A stretch of 42,392 nt of DNA from an uncultured Acidimicrobiaceae bacterium (GTDB lineage Bacteria; Actinomycetota; Acidimicrobiia; Acidimicrobiales; RAAP-2), in NCBI GenBank assembly GCA_937894805.1, contig CALAYR010000031.1, positions 1 to 42,392 on the forward strand. Direction: 5' to 3'. Within the stretch, counting starts at the first letter, position 1; each line of letters opens with the position of its first letter. The notes under the pieces are model-generated. The model was not told the origin of the DNA, searched no databases, and saw nothing but the letters and a program-made list of their open reading frames with translations. Below, in pieces: positions 24,512-33,599 of the stretch. A program made the position numbers and the translations under genes.

Positions 24512-25325
24512 GCAGTTGACGTTTCTCGCAGTGCACGCCCACCCCGATGACGAAGCTTCCTCCACCGGCGGACTCTTCCCCTTGCTCCAGAGCCAAGGCG
24601 TTCGAACGGTATTGGTGACTTGCACCAATGGCGAGTGCGGCGATGACCCGCACGGCAACAAGCCGGAGCACGACGATCACGATGGCGATGCCGTCGCGGC
24701 CCTCCGCAAGGTTGAGCTGGAACGGGCCGTCGAAATCTTGAAGATTGATCGATTGGCGATGCTGGGCTACCGCGACTCGGGCATGGAGGGTTGGGACCAT
24801 AACAACGACCCGCGGAGTTTCTGGCAGACGCCCGTTAGTGATGCAGCCGCGGTGTTGCTAGAAATACTTCGCGAAGAACGCCCCCAGGTCATCATGACCT
24901 ACAACGACTTTGGCTTTTACGGGCACCCCGACCACATCCAGGCCCACCGCATCACCATGGAGGCCATCAAGTCTCTCGACTACGAACCGACGGTCTACTT
25001 CAACGCCATTCCCAAAGCCGTGTTTCGTGCCTGGCGGGAGCGCATGCGTGAGGAGCAGGAGGCGAACGGTGAAACGGCGGAGGAAGAAGTCGATTTCGGC
25101 ACGGCCGACGAATTGATCGCAGCCGCCATCGACGTTTCCGCAACGACGCCTTTGAAGTTTGATGCGCTGGTCGCACACGCCAGCCAAATCACCGAAGACT
25201 CGTTCTGGATGAAGATGGGCAAGGAACGCTTTACGCAGACGATGAACACCGAGTGGTTCGTACGGGCGACGAACCCCAACAATCTTGAGGGCGTCGTCAC
25301 CGACATCTTTGCGGGCTACCGCTAG
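24504..25325 (+). CDS. PIG-L/LmbE-family deacetylase, Mca-like (second of a tandem pair)
   Basis: 273 residues from ATG 24504; GGAGG at 24491-24495 and an 8-base overlap with the previous stop decide the start. AVHAHPDDEASSTGG and FYGHPDHIQAHRI are the zinc and catalytic motifs. LGYRDSGMEGW and the acidic insertion near residues 190-205 (EEQEANGETAEEEVDFG) resemble Mca, which cleaves mycothiol S-conjugates during detoxification. It is close in length and pattern to its neighbour, so the pair probably arose by duplication. Its stop shares CTAG (25322-25325) with the convergent ATPase gene. Confidence 0.83.
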   Translation: MAEQLTFLAVHAHPDDEASSTGGLFPLLQSQGVRTVLVTCTNGECGDDPHGNKPEHDDHDGDAVAALRKVELERAVEILKIDRLAMLGYRDSGMEGWDHNNDPRSFWQTPVSDAAAVLLEILREERPQVIMTYNDFGFYGHPDHIQAHRITMEAIKSLDYEPTVYFNAIPKAVFRAWRERMREEQEANGETAEEEVDFGTADELIAAAIDVSATTPLKFDALVAHASQITEDSFWMKMGKERFTQTMNTEWFVRATNPNNLEGVVTDIFAGYR

Positions 25326-26455
25326 AGGTACTGGCCCCGCATGGCGGGGTGGGAGCCATCAAAGATATTGACCTGCTCGAAGCGGGCACCCCAGATCTCG
25401 GCGAGAGTCATGCTCGTCTTGGGGTCGGGAATATTCTCACTGAATCGTTGCTGTATCTCCGTTGGCTCAAAGCGATTGAACTTGATGTGAGCCAAACAAC
25501 GTCCGGGTCGCGAGAGAGCCGCATCGAGTTGAGTTGGTGGCGCGTTGGTGGTGAAGAGGATGATGAGGTCCTGATGGATCCCCAAGATGCCATCGGCCAC
25601 ATTTAAGAGTCGAGCCATGCCCGGGGAGCGCGATCCGGCGCCGCCTTCGGCCACGAGGAGACTGTCGCTGTCCTCGACAATCAAGAGTCGAGTCTTGCCG
25701 TCGGGGTTACTCGCTTCGACGAGATTGTTGAGGTAGTCAGTGCGGGTGAGCAAGGTTTCGGGGTCCGAGATAATTTCGGATTGCGCCCACTTCCATTCCG
25801 TCATTAGGGCTCGCAGGGCGTTCGTCTTTCCAGTCCCCGGTTCCCCGTGCCAGATGATTATCTTGCCTCCGCGCGGTTCCTCTTTTTTGAGGGACATGAG
25901 GCGAGTCAGTTGCTGCCGCGTGCCGGTGGGGTAGTTTTCATCAATAGCGGCCCACGGCTGCTCCTTCATGCGTCGGCGGCGGTCGTCTTCGACATTCCAG
26001 ACTTTGTATTCGACGTAGTTCTCCAGTACTTCGTTGTGACGCAGGGCCGCACGAATAGCGAGCGCCACCTTGCTCGAACGGGTGGGGGTCGTGGCGAAGA
26101 TTTCGATCTCTGTTCGGGGGCCGTGCATGGCCAAGAAGCCAATCCAGTAGTCACCACGAAGTTGCAGGGTGATCCAGCGATTCGCGACCACCGTCGAACG
26201 TTCGACGATGGCGTCGTCGGGGAGTTGCCGAGCGAGCGACTCGATGGTCCACTCGACGTCGGGATCGGTAGTGAACGACATGGCTTGTTGGTGTCGATAG
26301 TCGCCGGTAATCATCTCGTGATGGACGAGGGGCTTTATTAATGAGCTCTCGTAGTCCGTAGGCCGCAGGGCGAGGGCGCCGTGCGGCGTGGGGATGTCAT
26401 TGTTCTTCCACGCTTCGGCGATGATTTCATCGATGGATCGCAACTGGTCAGTCAC
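25322..26455 (-). CDS. AAA-type ATPase with DUF5925-like N-terminal domain
   Basis: 377 residues from GTG 26455; AAGGGAG lies 4 bases upstream, while a longer in-frame start has no ribosome binding site. The N-terminal 170 residues look like the DUF5925 domain found in actinobacterial AAA proteins. IWHGEPGTGKTNALRAL near residues 201-217 is Walker A, LLIVEDSDSLL near 253-263 is Walker B, and FTTNAPPTQLDAALSRPGRC near 296-315 covers sensor 1 and the arginine-finger region. The target and role are unknown; a chaperone-like or remodelling activity is only an inference. It has no operon partner. Confidence 0.82.
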   Translation of the reverse strand: MTDQLRSIDEIIAEAWKNNDIPTPHGALALRPTDYESSLIKPLVHHEMITGDYRHQQAMSFTTDPDVEWTIESLARQLPDDAIVERSTVVANRWITLQLRGDYWIGFLAMHGPRTEIEIFATTPTRSSKVALAIRAALRHNEVLENYVEYKVWNVEDDRRRRMKEQPWAAIDENYPTGTRQQLTRLMSLKKEEPRGGKIIIWHGEPGTGKTNALRALMTEWKWAQSEIISDPETLLTRTDYLNNLVEASNPDGKTRLLIVEDSDSLLVAEGGAGSRSPGMARLLNVADGILGIHQDLIILFTTNAPPTQLDAALSRPGRCLAHIKFNRFEPTEIQQRFSENIPDPKTSMTLAEIWGARFEQVNIFDGSHPAMRGQYL

Positions 26456-26552
26456 GGGGCTCCCTTGGTTCAAAGTTGATAGGACATAGTGCCTAGCCCC
26501 TATGAGGTTTTTGTCGCCCCGCGAGAAATTGGCCCCCTGACTAGGGAAAAGC

Positions 26553-26582
26553 AAAACCCCCGCCCTTCCGGGCGGGGGTTTT
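26553..26582 (-). terminator. Strong intrinsic terminator of ahcY (works in both directions)
   Basis: A 13-bp perfect stem, AAAACCCCCGCCC with GGGCGGGGGTTTT, encloses a TTCC loop (26566-26569). On the minus strand it is followed by TTTTGCTTTT, a good U tract, 17 bases after the ahcY stop. On the plus strand a TTTT also follows. Confidence 0.93.
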
Positions 26583-26598
26583 GAGAAAACTTCGTTGT

Positions 26599-28044
26599 TT
26601 AGTAGCGGTACGTGTCGGGCTTGTAGGGGCCTTCGACCGGCACGCCGATGTACTCGGCCTGCTGCTTGGACAACTCGGTGAGCTTGACGCCCAGCGCGTT
26701 GAGGTGCAGGCGAGCAACCTTCTCGTCGAGGTGCTTCGGCAAGACGTACACCCTGTTCTCGTAGGCCTTGGCGTTCGAGAAGAGTTCCATCTGAGCCATG
26801 ACCTGGTTGGTGAAGGAGGTGCTCATAACGAAGCTGGGGTGACCAGTGGCGTTACCGAGGTTCAAGAGGCGACCTTCGGAGAGCACGATGACGCACTTGC
26901 CGTTAGGGAGAATCCACTTGTCGACCTGGGGCTTGATCGTCTCACGAACGATTCCCGAAATCTTGGCCAGACCGGCCATGTCGATTTCGTTGTCGAAGTG
27001 ACCAATGTTGCCGACGATGGCCTGGTGCTTCATGGACTGGAGGTGGTCGACCGTCAAGACGTCCTTGTTACCCGTGGCCGTGATGATGATGTCGGCGTAG
27101 GGGAGAGCCTCTTCGATCGTGGTGACCTGGAATCCGTCCATCACAGCCTGGAGGGCACAGATGGGGTCGACTTCGGTGACGATGACGCGAGCGCCCTGAC
27201 CACGGAGTGACTCGGCCGAACCCTTACCAACGTCGCCGTAACCACAGACGATGGCGACCTTGCCACCAATCAAGGTGTCGGTGGCGCGGTTAATGCCGTC
27301 AATCAGCGAGTGGCGGCAGCCGTACTTGTTGTCAAACTTCGACTTGGTCACGGCGTCGTTCACGTTGATGGCTGGGAAGAGGAGTGAACCGTCGCGCTCC
27401 ATCTCGTAGAGGCGGTGCACACCAGTGGTGGTCTCTTCGGAGACACCGATGATGTCAGCGGCCATGGGCTCGAAAATCTTCTCGCCGCTCGAAACAATCT
27501 TGTTGAGCAGATTCAAGATGACGCCGTACTCTTCGGAGTCGGAGGCGTCAGGTGCGGGTACCACGCCGGCAATTTCGAACTCACGACCCTTGTGGATGAA
27601 GAGGGTGGCGTCGCCACCGTCGTCCAAGATCATGTTGGGACCGGCGTGACCGGGCCAGCGGAGCAGCTGCTCGGTGCACCACCAGTACTCCTCCAACGTC
27701 TCACCCTTCCAGGCAAAGACGGGAGTTCCCTGGGGGTTGTCGACGGTGCCGTTAGGTCCGACGACCACGGCCGCGGCCGCGTGGTCCTGGGTCGAGAAGA
27801 TATTGCAGCTCACCCAACGAACGTCGGCACCGAGAGCCACGAGAGTCTCAATGAGGACAGCAGTCTGAATGGTCATGTGGAGGGAGCCGGCAATGCGTGC
27901 ACCCTTCAGCGGCTGGCTGGCACCGAACTCGGCGCGCATGGCCATGAGGCCCGGCATTTCGTGTTCGGCCAACTTGATTTCGGCACGGCCGTAGTCAGCG
28001 AGGGATAGGTCGGCAACTTTGAAGTCAAAGGACGCAGAGGTCAT
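26599..28044 (-). CDS. ahcY: S-adenosyl-L-homocysteine hydrolase
   Basis: 481 residues with AAGGAG before the ATG. HMTIQTAVLIETLVALGADVRW and SCNIFSTQDHAAAA near the N-terminus carry substrate-binding residues. VCGYGDVGKGSAESLRGQGARV near residue 265 is the NAD-binding GxGxxG turn, and the C-terminus ends KPDTYRY with the conserved Lys-Tyr pair. The tetrameric enzyme splits S-adenosylhomocysteine to adenosine and homocysteine, removing the product of SAM-dependent methylation. Length matches the actinobacterial form. It sits alone between its own promoter region and a strong terminator. Confidence 0.97.
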   Translation of the reverse strand: MTSASFDFKVADLSLADYGRAEIKLAEHEMPGLMAMRAEFGASQPLKGARIAGSLHMTIQTAVLIETLVALGADVRWVSCNIFSTQDHAAAAVVVGPNGTVDNPQGTPVFAWKGETLEEYWWCTEQLLRWPGHAGPNMILDDGGDATLFIHKGREFEIAGVVPAPDASDSEEYGVILNLLNKIVSSGEKIFEPMAADIIGVSEETTTGVHRLYEMERDGSLLFPAINVNDAVTKSKFDNKYGCRHSLIDGINRATDTLIGGKVAIVCGYGDVGKGSAESLRGQGARVIVTEVDPICALQAVMDGFQVTTIEEALPYADIIITATGNKDVLTVDHLQSMKHQAIVGNIGHFDNEIDMAGLAKISGIVRETIKPQVDKWILPNGKCVIVLSEGRLLNLGNATGHPSFVMSTSFTNQVMAQMELFSNAKAYENRVYVLPKHLDEKVARLHLNALGVKLTELSKQQAEYIGVPVEGPYKPDTYRY

Positions 28045-28113
28045 CTGTACTTTCTCCTTATAGATGGATTGGTAAATCGAAAGTGGCGCCGACCTCTGTC
28101 GTTCAATCGCCTA

Positions 28114-28142
28114 TAAATACTGTAACGCTTGACGGCAGTAAA
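28114..28142 (-). promoter_or_regulatory. Possible ahcY promoter
   Basis: On the minus strand TTTACT (28137-28142) and TATTTA (28114-28119) are separated by exactly 17 bases. Both boxes are weak matches. CCGACCTC occurs on the plus strand at 28089-28096 and 28150-28157, one copy on each side of the boxes, which could be an operator pair. No SAH riboswitch core was recognised. Confidence 0.3.
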
Positions 28143-28181
28143 GGAAACACCGACCTCGTGGAGGCGTTGGTCCGCTGTGGA

Positions 28182-29267
28182 CTACTGGCCAATCCGAAAC
28201 TCAACGACATCGCCGTCTTGCATGATGTAGTCCTTGCCTTCAATACGGGCCTTCCCGACGGAACGGGCATTAACGACTGACCCGGCCTCCACGAGATCGG
28301 CGAAGGCCACTACTTCGGCCTTGATGAAGTGCTTCTGAAAGTCCGTGTGAATAACGCCGGCGGCCACGGGTGCGGTGTCGCCCTTGTGGATAGTCCAGGC
28401 CCGGGCTTCCTTGGGACCGGCCGTGAGGTAGGTCTGCAGGCCCAGGGTGTCGAAGCCGACGCGAGAGAGTTGGGCCAGTCCCGACTCATCCTGCCCGAAT
28501 GACGACATCAACTCGGCCGCCTCTTCGTCGGAAAGGGTGGAGAGCTCTGCCTCCAGCTTGGCGCACAACACGATGGCCGGAGCTGGGGCGACGGAGGCGA
28601 TGAGTTCGTTCCGACGAGCCTCGTTGCTGAGGGTGTCTTCGTCCACGTTGAAGACGTAGATGAAGGGCTTGTCGGTAAGCAGGTGGAGGTCCGCGATTGC
28701 CGCACGATCGAGTTCCTTGCCGGCTGACGACACGACACGGCCACTATTGAGAATTTCGTGGGTCTTTTGGACAGCGGCGAGCCGAACCGCCGCGTCGCCG
28801 GCGCCACCGCGCTTGGCGTCACGTTCGAGGCGGGTGAGAGCCTTTTCGACGGTCTGGAGGTCGGCGAGAATAAGTTCGGTCTCGATGGTGGCGACGTCAC
28901 TGGAGGGGTCGACACGTCCGTCAACGTGGATGACGTCATCGTCTTCGAAGGCGCGAACAACTTCACAGATGGCGTCGGACTCGCGAATAGAGGCGAGGAA
29001 CTGGTTCCCCAGACCTTCCCCTTCACTGGCACCCTTGACGATGCCGGCGATGTCAACAAAGTTCACCACCGCGGGCAGTTGACGCTCCGAACCAAAGATC
29101 TCGGCTAACACGGCCAGACGGGAGTCCGGCACAGCCACCACGCCCACGTTTGGTTCGATGGTGGCGAAGGGGTAGTTAGCCGCCAAAACATCATTCTTGG
29201 TCAACGCATTAAAGAGGGTTGACTTGCCCACATTTGGTAATCCGACGATGCCGATTGAAAGTCCCAT
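28182..29267 (-). CDS. ychF: Ribosome-associated ATPase YchF (OLA1 family)
   Basis: 361 residues, the normal length. GIVGLPNVGKSTLFNALT (residues 6-23) is the P-loop, NFVDIAGIVKGASEGEGLGNQFL near 68-90 is the switch region, and YVFNVDED near residue 202 replaces the G4 NKxD motif, which explains the preference for ATP. The C-terminal TGS domain includes GPKEARAWTIHKG. The protein binds the ribosome and is linked to stress responses in other bacteria. It lies 137 bases upstream of ahcY on the same strand, with a probable promoter between. Confidence 0.95.
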   Translation of the reverse strand: MGLSIGIVGLPNVGKSTLFNALTKNDVLAANYPFATIEPNVGVVAVPDSRLAVLAEIFGSERQLPAVVNFVDIAGIVKGASEGEGLGNQFLASIRESDAICEVVRAFEDDDVIHVDGRVDPSSDVATIETELILADLQTVEKALTRLERDAKRGGAGDAAVRLAAVQKTHEILNSGRVVSSAGKELDRAAIADLHLLTDKPFIYVFNVDEDTLSNEARRNELIASVAPAPAIVLCAKLEAELSTLSDEEAAELMSSFGQDESGLAQLSRVGFDTLGLQTYLTAGPKEARAWTIHKGDTAPVAAGVIHTDFQKHFIKAEVVAFADLVEAGSVVNARSVGKARIEGKDYIMQDGDVVEFRIGQ

Positions 29268-29324
29268 AGCGGAATGAGGCTAGTCAGTCTTTCCCTCTAC
29301 ATTGAGAGGGTGGAGTTAAGCCCC

Positions 29325-30071
29325 GTGCTCACCCTCTCAAATACGGAGAAAACCTTTGGTGCGCTGCCTGTCGTCGCCCCGACTTCTTTCTCCGTTGAAC
29401 GGGGCTCCTTCGTCTCCATTGTCGGACCGTCGGGCTGCGGTAAGTCGACGCTCTTCAATATGATCGCCGGACTCGAATCGCCGAGTGGTGGCTCCATCGA
29501 GCTGAACGGGGGCGATATCTCGGGTCGGACCGGGCACGTGGGCTACATGCTCCAAAAAGATCTTCTTGCGCCGTGGCGGAGCGTGCTCGGCAACATCACC
29601 ATGGGGGCTCATCTCACGCGCGGGGTAACTCGAGAGGATGAAGAGCGAGGTGCTGCCCTCGCTCGTCAATACGGACTGGGTGAATTTCTGGCCCACTATC
29701 CGAACGCCCTGTCCGGCGGCATGCGTCAGCGAGTGGCCCTGATGCGCACGTTGATGACCGACCACGAGCTCTTGCTCCTGGACGAACCGTTCGGTGCCCT
29801 TGATGCGCAGACTCGTTTTGAAATGCAACGGTGGCTCCTCGACGTGTGGCACTCCACCCAGCGAACCGTCCTTTTCGTGACACACGATGTGGACGAGGCA
29901 ATCTTTCTCTCTGATCGAATTCTGGTTATGTCGGAACGTCCGGGCCGCATTGTGCTGGATCTGACTATCGATCTCCCACGTCCTCGCCGCACGGCCATGC
30001 TGACGGACGCCGCCTTCATGGGTGCCAAGCGAGCAATCCTCTCCCTCCTGCATCACGAGCTGGGGGAGTAG
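29325..30071 (+). CDS. ABC importer ATPase, SsuB/TauB/ThiZ type
   Basis: 248 residues. GTG 29325 gives the normal start MLTLSNTEKTFG with GGTGGAG 9 bases upstream; GTG 29310 or ATG 29274 are longer options. SIVGPSGCGKSTLFNMIAG near residue 33 is Walker A, ALSGGMRQRVALMRTL near 127 the ABC signature, and LLLDEPFGALD near 150 Walker B. It powers uptake by the permease and binding protein encoded next. The family serves sulfonates, taurine, nitrate or thiamine precursors, and the substrate is not readable here. It is divergent from ychF. Confidence 0.88.
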   Translation: MLTLSNTEKTFGALPVVAPTSFSVERGSFVSIVGPSGCGKSTLFNMIAGLESPSGGSIELNGGDISGRTGHVGYMLQKDLLAPWRSVLGNITMGAHLTRGVTREDEERGAALARQYGLGEFLAHYPNALSGGMRQRVALMRTLMTDHELLLLDEPFGALDAQTRFEMQRWLLDVWHSTQRTVLFVTHDVDEAIFLSDRILVMSERPGRIVLDLTIDLPRPRRTAMLTDAAFMGAKRAILSLLHHELGE

Positions 30072-30073
30072 TG

Positions 30074-30856
30074 ATGCGCTTTCGTCGAAATCTGCTCGGC
30101 TCCTTCCTCTCCTTCGTCGTTGTCGTTGGCGTGTGGCAGGCCATCATCACTTTTGGTCACGTGGCCCCCTATGTTGCTCCGACCCCTCTCGACGCCTGGC
30201 GTTCAATTGTGGAGAACTGGTCCCACCTGTGGCCACTGACATTAACCACGGTGAAAGAAACCGTCTTCGGGTTCGGAGCGGGCGCGGCGCTGGGTATGGG
30301 TCTCGGCGTTCTCTTATCCAAGCGCCGCTTCGTGCAGCGAGTCATCTATCCGATTCTGATTCTCTCCCAAGCAATTCCAATCATCGCCCTCGCACCGCCA
30401 CTGGTGCTGGTGCTCGGCTTCGGTCTCACGCCGAAGATCGTGATTGTCGCCTGGATTGTCTTCTTCCCGGTGACCGTGAGCGTCCTCGACGGTCTCGCCA
30501 ATGTTGATCGTGATCTACTCATGCTGGCTCGGGCCTATGGGGCGTCGCCCTGGCGAACATTTCTGGCTATTGAGGTGCCGTCGGCGAGCTCCAGTCTCTT
30601 CAGTGGCCTCAAGATCGGCGCAACGTACGCCGTCACGGGCGCCATCATTGGCGAGCTGGCCGCGTCGAGCGGATCATCGCTAGCGATGTTTCAGCATGCG
30701 CAGTCAGCCCAACTCGATGCCGCCGGCGTCTACGGGACCACGTTGATCATGACGGCCGTTGGCATGGGCTGGTTCGGCCTCGTCGCACTTGTGGAATTTT
30801 TCACAACCCCTTGGAAACGGCGTTCGATTGCTCGCCGTGCCGGTCGACATATTTAG
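30074..30856 (+). CDS. ABC importer permease, SsuC/TauC/ThiX type
   Basis: 260 residues. ATG 30074 has GGGGGAG 5 bases upstream; GTG 30071 is one codon longer. Six to seven membrane helices are seen. ARAYGASPWRTFLAIEVPSA near residues 153-172 is the EAA-type loop that contacts the ATPase, and ALAPPLVLVLGFG belongs to the conserved helix before it. It forms the membrane channel with the upstream ATPase. It starts 2 bases after the ATPase stop, so the genes are co-transcribed. Confidence 0.9.
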   Translation: MRFRRNLLGSFLSFVVVVGVWQAIITFGHVAPYVAPTPLDAWRSIVENWSHLWPLTLTTVKETVFGFGAGAALGMGLGVLLSKRRFVQRVIYPILILSQAIPIIALAPPLVLVLGFGLTPKIVIVAWIVFFPVTVSVLDGLANVDRDLLMLARAYGASPWRTFLAIEVPSASSSLFSGLKIGATYAVTGAIIGELAASSGSSLAMFQHAQSAQLDAAGVYGTTLIMTAVGMGWFGLVALVEFFTTPWKRRSIARRAGRHI

Positions 30857-30887
30857 GCTGATTTCACAAGCCTTTGATTGGAGTTGC

Positions 30888-31871
30888 GTGAAGCACCGTT
30901 TCGTTCGTTTTATTGCCGCTGGTGGAATGGCCCTCGTGGCCACGGTGACGGCCATCGCCCCCAGTGCCTCGGCATCCTCTTCGCTTACCAAAGTCCGCTT
31001 CGCCTACGACTTTCCGTGGCCCGACATGGAATTGATTCCCGTCATCGTGGCCCAGAAGGAAGGCTTCTTCAAGGATCACGGCCTCAAGGTCTCGATTGTC
31101 TTCCCTCCCACGACCTCCACAACAGTGCAGATGCTGGCCACCAAGGACACCGAAGTGGCCATGCTGTCCACTTCCGATCTCGTCGTTGCCGTGAAGGCCA
31201 AGGTTCCCGTTGTCTCGATTGCGAACTACTCCATGAAGAACAACTGGGGTCTCTTTGCCATGCCGGGCTCCAAGCTCTCGCTGGCCACACTGAAGGGTAA
31301 GAAGGTCTTCTCGTGGGGCGATACGTGGACCACTGCGATGTTGCCCTTTGTGCTGAAGAAGGCGGGCCTGACGGCCAAGGACATCACCGTGGTTAACGGT
31401 GAAGCCGACACCCCGCTCCTCAAGAGCGGCAAAGTGGACTTTGTTACGAACACCACGAACTACGCCATCCCGGGTATCGGGGGCAAGCCGGTGCAGATCG
31501 TTGGCAAGGCTGCTGGCGTCCCCGCGGTGCCCGTGTGGGTCTACGCCACTGGCTCTTCCTACGCCAAGAAGCACGGCAAGACGGTCTCGGCCTTCATGGC
31601 CGCGATGAAGGATGCCACCCAGTGGTCGATAGACAACCAGGGCAAGGCCGTGCGTTACTTCGACAAGGCCTTCCCCCAAAGCGGTTACACCCACGTCTAC
31701 AACGTGCAGGCCTGGAAGCTCACAGTGCCACTGTTGAAGAACAAGTCAGGTGACTTCTTTGTTCAGACCAAGACCCAGTGGTCCACTTTGGCCCAGGCCA
31801 TGGTCGACGTGAAGCAGATCGACAAGGCCGAGAAGCCATCGGCCTACTTCACGAACAAGTTTCTGCCATAA
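30888..31871 (+). CDS. ABC importer substrate-binding protein, NMT1/SsuA-like
   Basis: 327 residues from GTG 30888; longer in-frame starts lie inside the permease gene and break the signal peptide. Residues 1-30 form a signal peptide ending near PSASA, with no lipobox Cys, so it may be freely secreted or anchored otherwise. FAYDFPWPDMELIPVIVAQKEGFFKDHGL and KKVFSWGDTWTTAMLPFVLKKAG follow the two-lobe NMT1/THI5 fold. The aromatic-acidic start of the mature domain is more like thiamine-precursor or pyrimidine binders than nitrate binders, but this is weak. No TPP riboswitch was seen upstream. Confidence 0.85.
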   Translation: MKHRFVRFIAAGGMALVATVTAIAPSASASSSLTKVRFAYDFPWPDMELIPVIVAQKEGFFKDHGLKVSIVFPPTTSTTVQMLATKDTEVAMLSTSDLVVAVKAKVPVVSIANYSMKNNWGLFAMPGSKLSLATLKGKKVFSWGDTWTTAMLPFVLKKAGLTAKDITVVNGEADTPLLKSGKVDFVTNTTNYAIPGIGGKPVQIVGKAAGVPAVPVWVYATGSSYAKKHGKTVSAFMAAMKDATQWSIDNQGKAVRYFDKAFPQSGYTHVYNVQAWKLTVPLLKNKSGDFFVQTKTQWSTLAQAMVDVKQIDKAEKPSAYFTNKFLP

Positions 31872-31975
31872 CGCCATTTTTGACGCCGCGCCGAGAGTCT
31901 AAGAAGTCCATAAACGCTCGTCCTATTCCGTCCTTTCTTCCCTACCATTGAGGTAGCAAGGAAAGCGGGGCCACC

Positions 31976-32326
31976 ATGTGGGCTGACAAGATCAAGGCAT
32001 TCACCACCTGGACGCTGAGCATCGTGGCCGGAACGGCCCTGGCCGCCGGTGCCGCGGTGGTGGCCAGCGGACACTTGACATCCCAAGTTGCCGCTTCCAG
32101 TACGACTGCCCCCACGTTGTCCGCGCCGGCCACGCAGGGTACGCCGAGTGACTCGACGAGTGACGTTCGCTACACCGATAGTGAAGCGCCAACCACGATT
32201 CCCGTTTCGAACTCAACTACGCCCCGCCCCGTAGTCACGCCAACAACGATTGTGCACGAGCGCGATGGTGACGGTGGTCGTGAGAACGAAGAAGAGCACG
32301 AGTACTCCGGTGGTGACGACGACTAA
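31976..32326 (+). CDS. Small anchored protein with Thr/Ser-rich linker and acidic tail
   Basis: 116 residues. AAGGAAAGCGGGG upstream of the ATG supports the start. One hydrophobic helix at residues 13-33 (TLSIVAGTALAAGAAVVASG) anchors it. Residues 35-90 are Thr/Ser/Pro-rich and low in complexity, and the last 22 residues are strongly acidic (EHEYSGGDDD at the end). No family recognised. An envelope location is inferred from the helix. The acidic tail could bind divalent cations. Confidence 0.68.
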   Translation: MWADKIKAFTTWTLSIVAGTALAAGAAVVASGHLTSQVAASSTTAPTLSAPATQGTPSDSTSDVRYTDSEAPTTIPVSNSTTPRPVVTPTTIVHERDGDGGRENEEEHEYSGGDDD

Positions 32327-32348
32327 TTCGTGACTGTAGCCTTCGGGC

Positions 32349-33584
32349 ATGCAGACGAATTATTGGGCGAGCCACTGGCCCGCTGAAGACGGAGGCGCGG
32401 AGCGCCAACAAGTTGCTGGATCAATTCTTCCTGGTACGGCAACGCTCACTTCCAAGTTGGCCATCGCCTCGACGATGGTGGTCTTTCGGAGCCCCGGTGA
32501 GCTTTATCTGCTCTGCCACACTGGCGGTGACGACGGCATTAGTTGGGTGGAGCAGATTGACCCCAACACGCTCGAGACAATTCGCCGATCCGTCGACATG
32601 CCCGGTGGCTTGACGTGGCCCGGTGGCTTGGCCGTGCACGCCAACGGTTCGATCTACGTCGTGTTCGGTCAACACGCCCATCGCCTCTCGCCGACTCTGG
32701 AGATTGAAGCCCATCAGGAGCTCCCACAACGCGCCCCCTACAACTCCTTCGTGGTGTTGCGTGATGGCACCTTGATCACGAAGAACTTCGGTGGGGCCCG
32801 GCCCGGAATGGATACGAACTTTGAGGCGACGTCGTGCGAGTTAGTGGCTCTCCACCCCGACGATCTACGCATCTTGGATCGCTATGAAATTGGTGAAGGA
32901 TCCGTGGCACGGTTGAGCGCTCACGACCAGACTGTTTTTGTTGTCGGAGTTCACTCTTTCGTTGGTATTGATTTCGTCGATGGTGCCTTCGCGGCCAGTT
33001 CGCTTCGACAGGCACCGTACCGAGCAACGGGAGAGGGTTACGGCTGGGATGCCGTGATTGCCGACGGCTCGGCCTGGTTCTTGAACAACGGTGCGGGTAG
33101 CGAAACCTTTGACGGTTCACTCCTCGAGAAGGGGATCGCCACCGCTCCTCAGCAGATTGTGCGCATTCATCTCGACGCCTACAACGTTGAGAAGTATGAA
33201 GTCAATGACAGACCCGGTGGCATCGTGGCCAATCCACCGGCCGTCGATACCAAGCAGAAGATTGTGGTCGGCTACGACTCATCGGCCGGAGTGGTGCGGG
33301 CCTATCGCTACGGCGATACTGGCGCCACACCCCTCTGGGATCTCAAGCTGAATCACGCCTGTCACCCTCTGGTGTTTCCAGAGTCTGATCTCGTCATGCT
33401 GAATGACTTCGATCAACTGCTCGGGGCTGACCAAATCGTCTTGGTGCGCACCAGCACGGGTGAAATCGTGAGTCGGGCGGCGACCGAGTCGCCGCTCCAG
33501 TCAGTACTTTTCGGTGCTCCCGGTGAGTCGAATGACCTTTATCTGTGCTCGTTCACTCACGTCACAAGAATTTCCTTTACGTGA
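32349..33584 (+). CDS. Predicted beta-propeller protein of unknown function
   Basis: 411 residues, cytoplasmic by appearance (no signal peptide). Repeated blade-like patterns appear, for example GGLAVHANGSIYVVFG, SFVVLRDGTLITKNFGG, RLSAHDQTVFVVGVHSF and VAAD-like WDAVIADGSAWFLNN, similar to SMP-30/NHL or PQQ-type propellers. The WPGGLAVHANGSIY block resembles the sugar-lactonase propellers, but the metal ligands of SMP-30 cannot be placed with confidence. Starts 22 bases after the small anchored gene. Function not assigned. Confidence 0.72.
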   Translation: MQTNYWASHWPAEDGGAERQQVAGSILPGTATLTSKLAIASTMVVFRSPGELYLLCHTGGDDGISWVEQIDPNTLETIRRSVDMPGGLTWPGGLAVHANGSIYVVFGQHAHRLSPTLEIEAHQELPQRAPYNSFVVLRDGTLITKNFGGARPGMDTNFEATSCELVALHPDDLRILDRYEIGEGSVARLSAHDQTVFVVGVHSFVGIDFVDGAFAASSLRQAPYRATGEGYGWDAVIADGSAWFLNNGAGSETFDGSLLEKGIATAPQQIVRIHLDAYNVEKYEVNDRPGGIVANPPAVDTKQKIVVGYDSSAGVVRAYRYGDTGATPLWDLKLNHACHPLVFPESDLVMLNDFDQLLGADQIVLVRTSTGEIVSRAATESPLQSVLFGAPGESNDLYLCSFTHVTRISFT

Positions 33585-33590
33585 GATAAT
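33585..33590 (+). promoter_or_regulatory. -10 element of tRNA-Arg
   Basis: GATAAT ends 9 bases before the mature tRNA and overlaps the end of the upstream gene by no base (its stop is 33582-33584). The -35 region is poor. Confidence 0.45.
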
Positions 33591-33599
33591 GGAGCATCA

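Noticed and set aside
28045..28181. SAH riboswitch upstream of ahcY
   Set aside because: The conserved core of that riboswitch could not be found; only weak promoter boxes and a repeat pair are visible.
29268..29324. TPP riboswitch before the ABC importer
   Set aside because: The gap to the ATPase gene is only about 57 bases, too short for a TPP aptamer, and no THI-box is visible.
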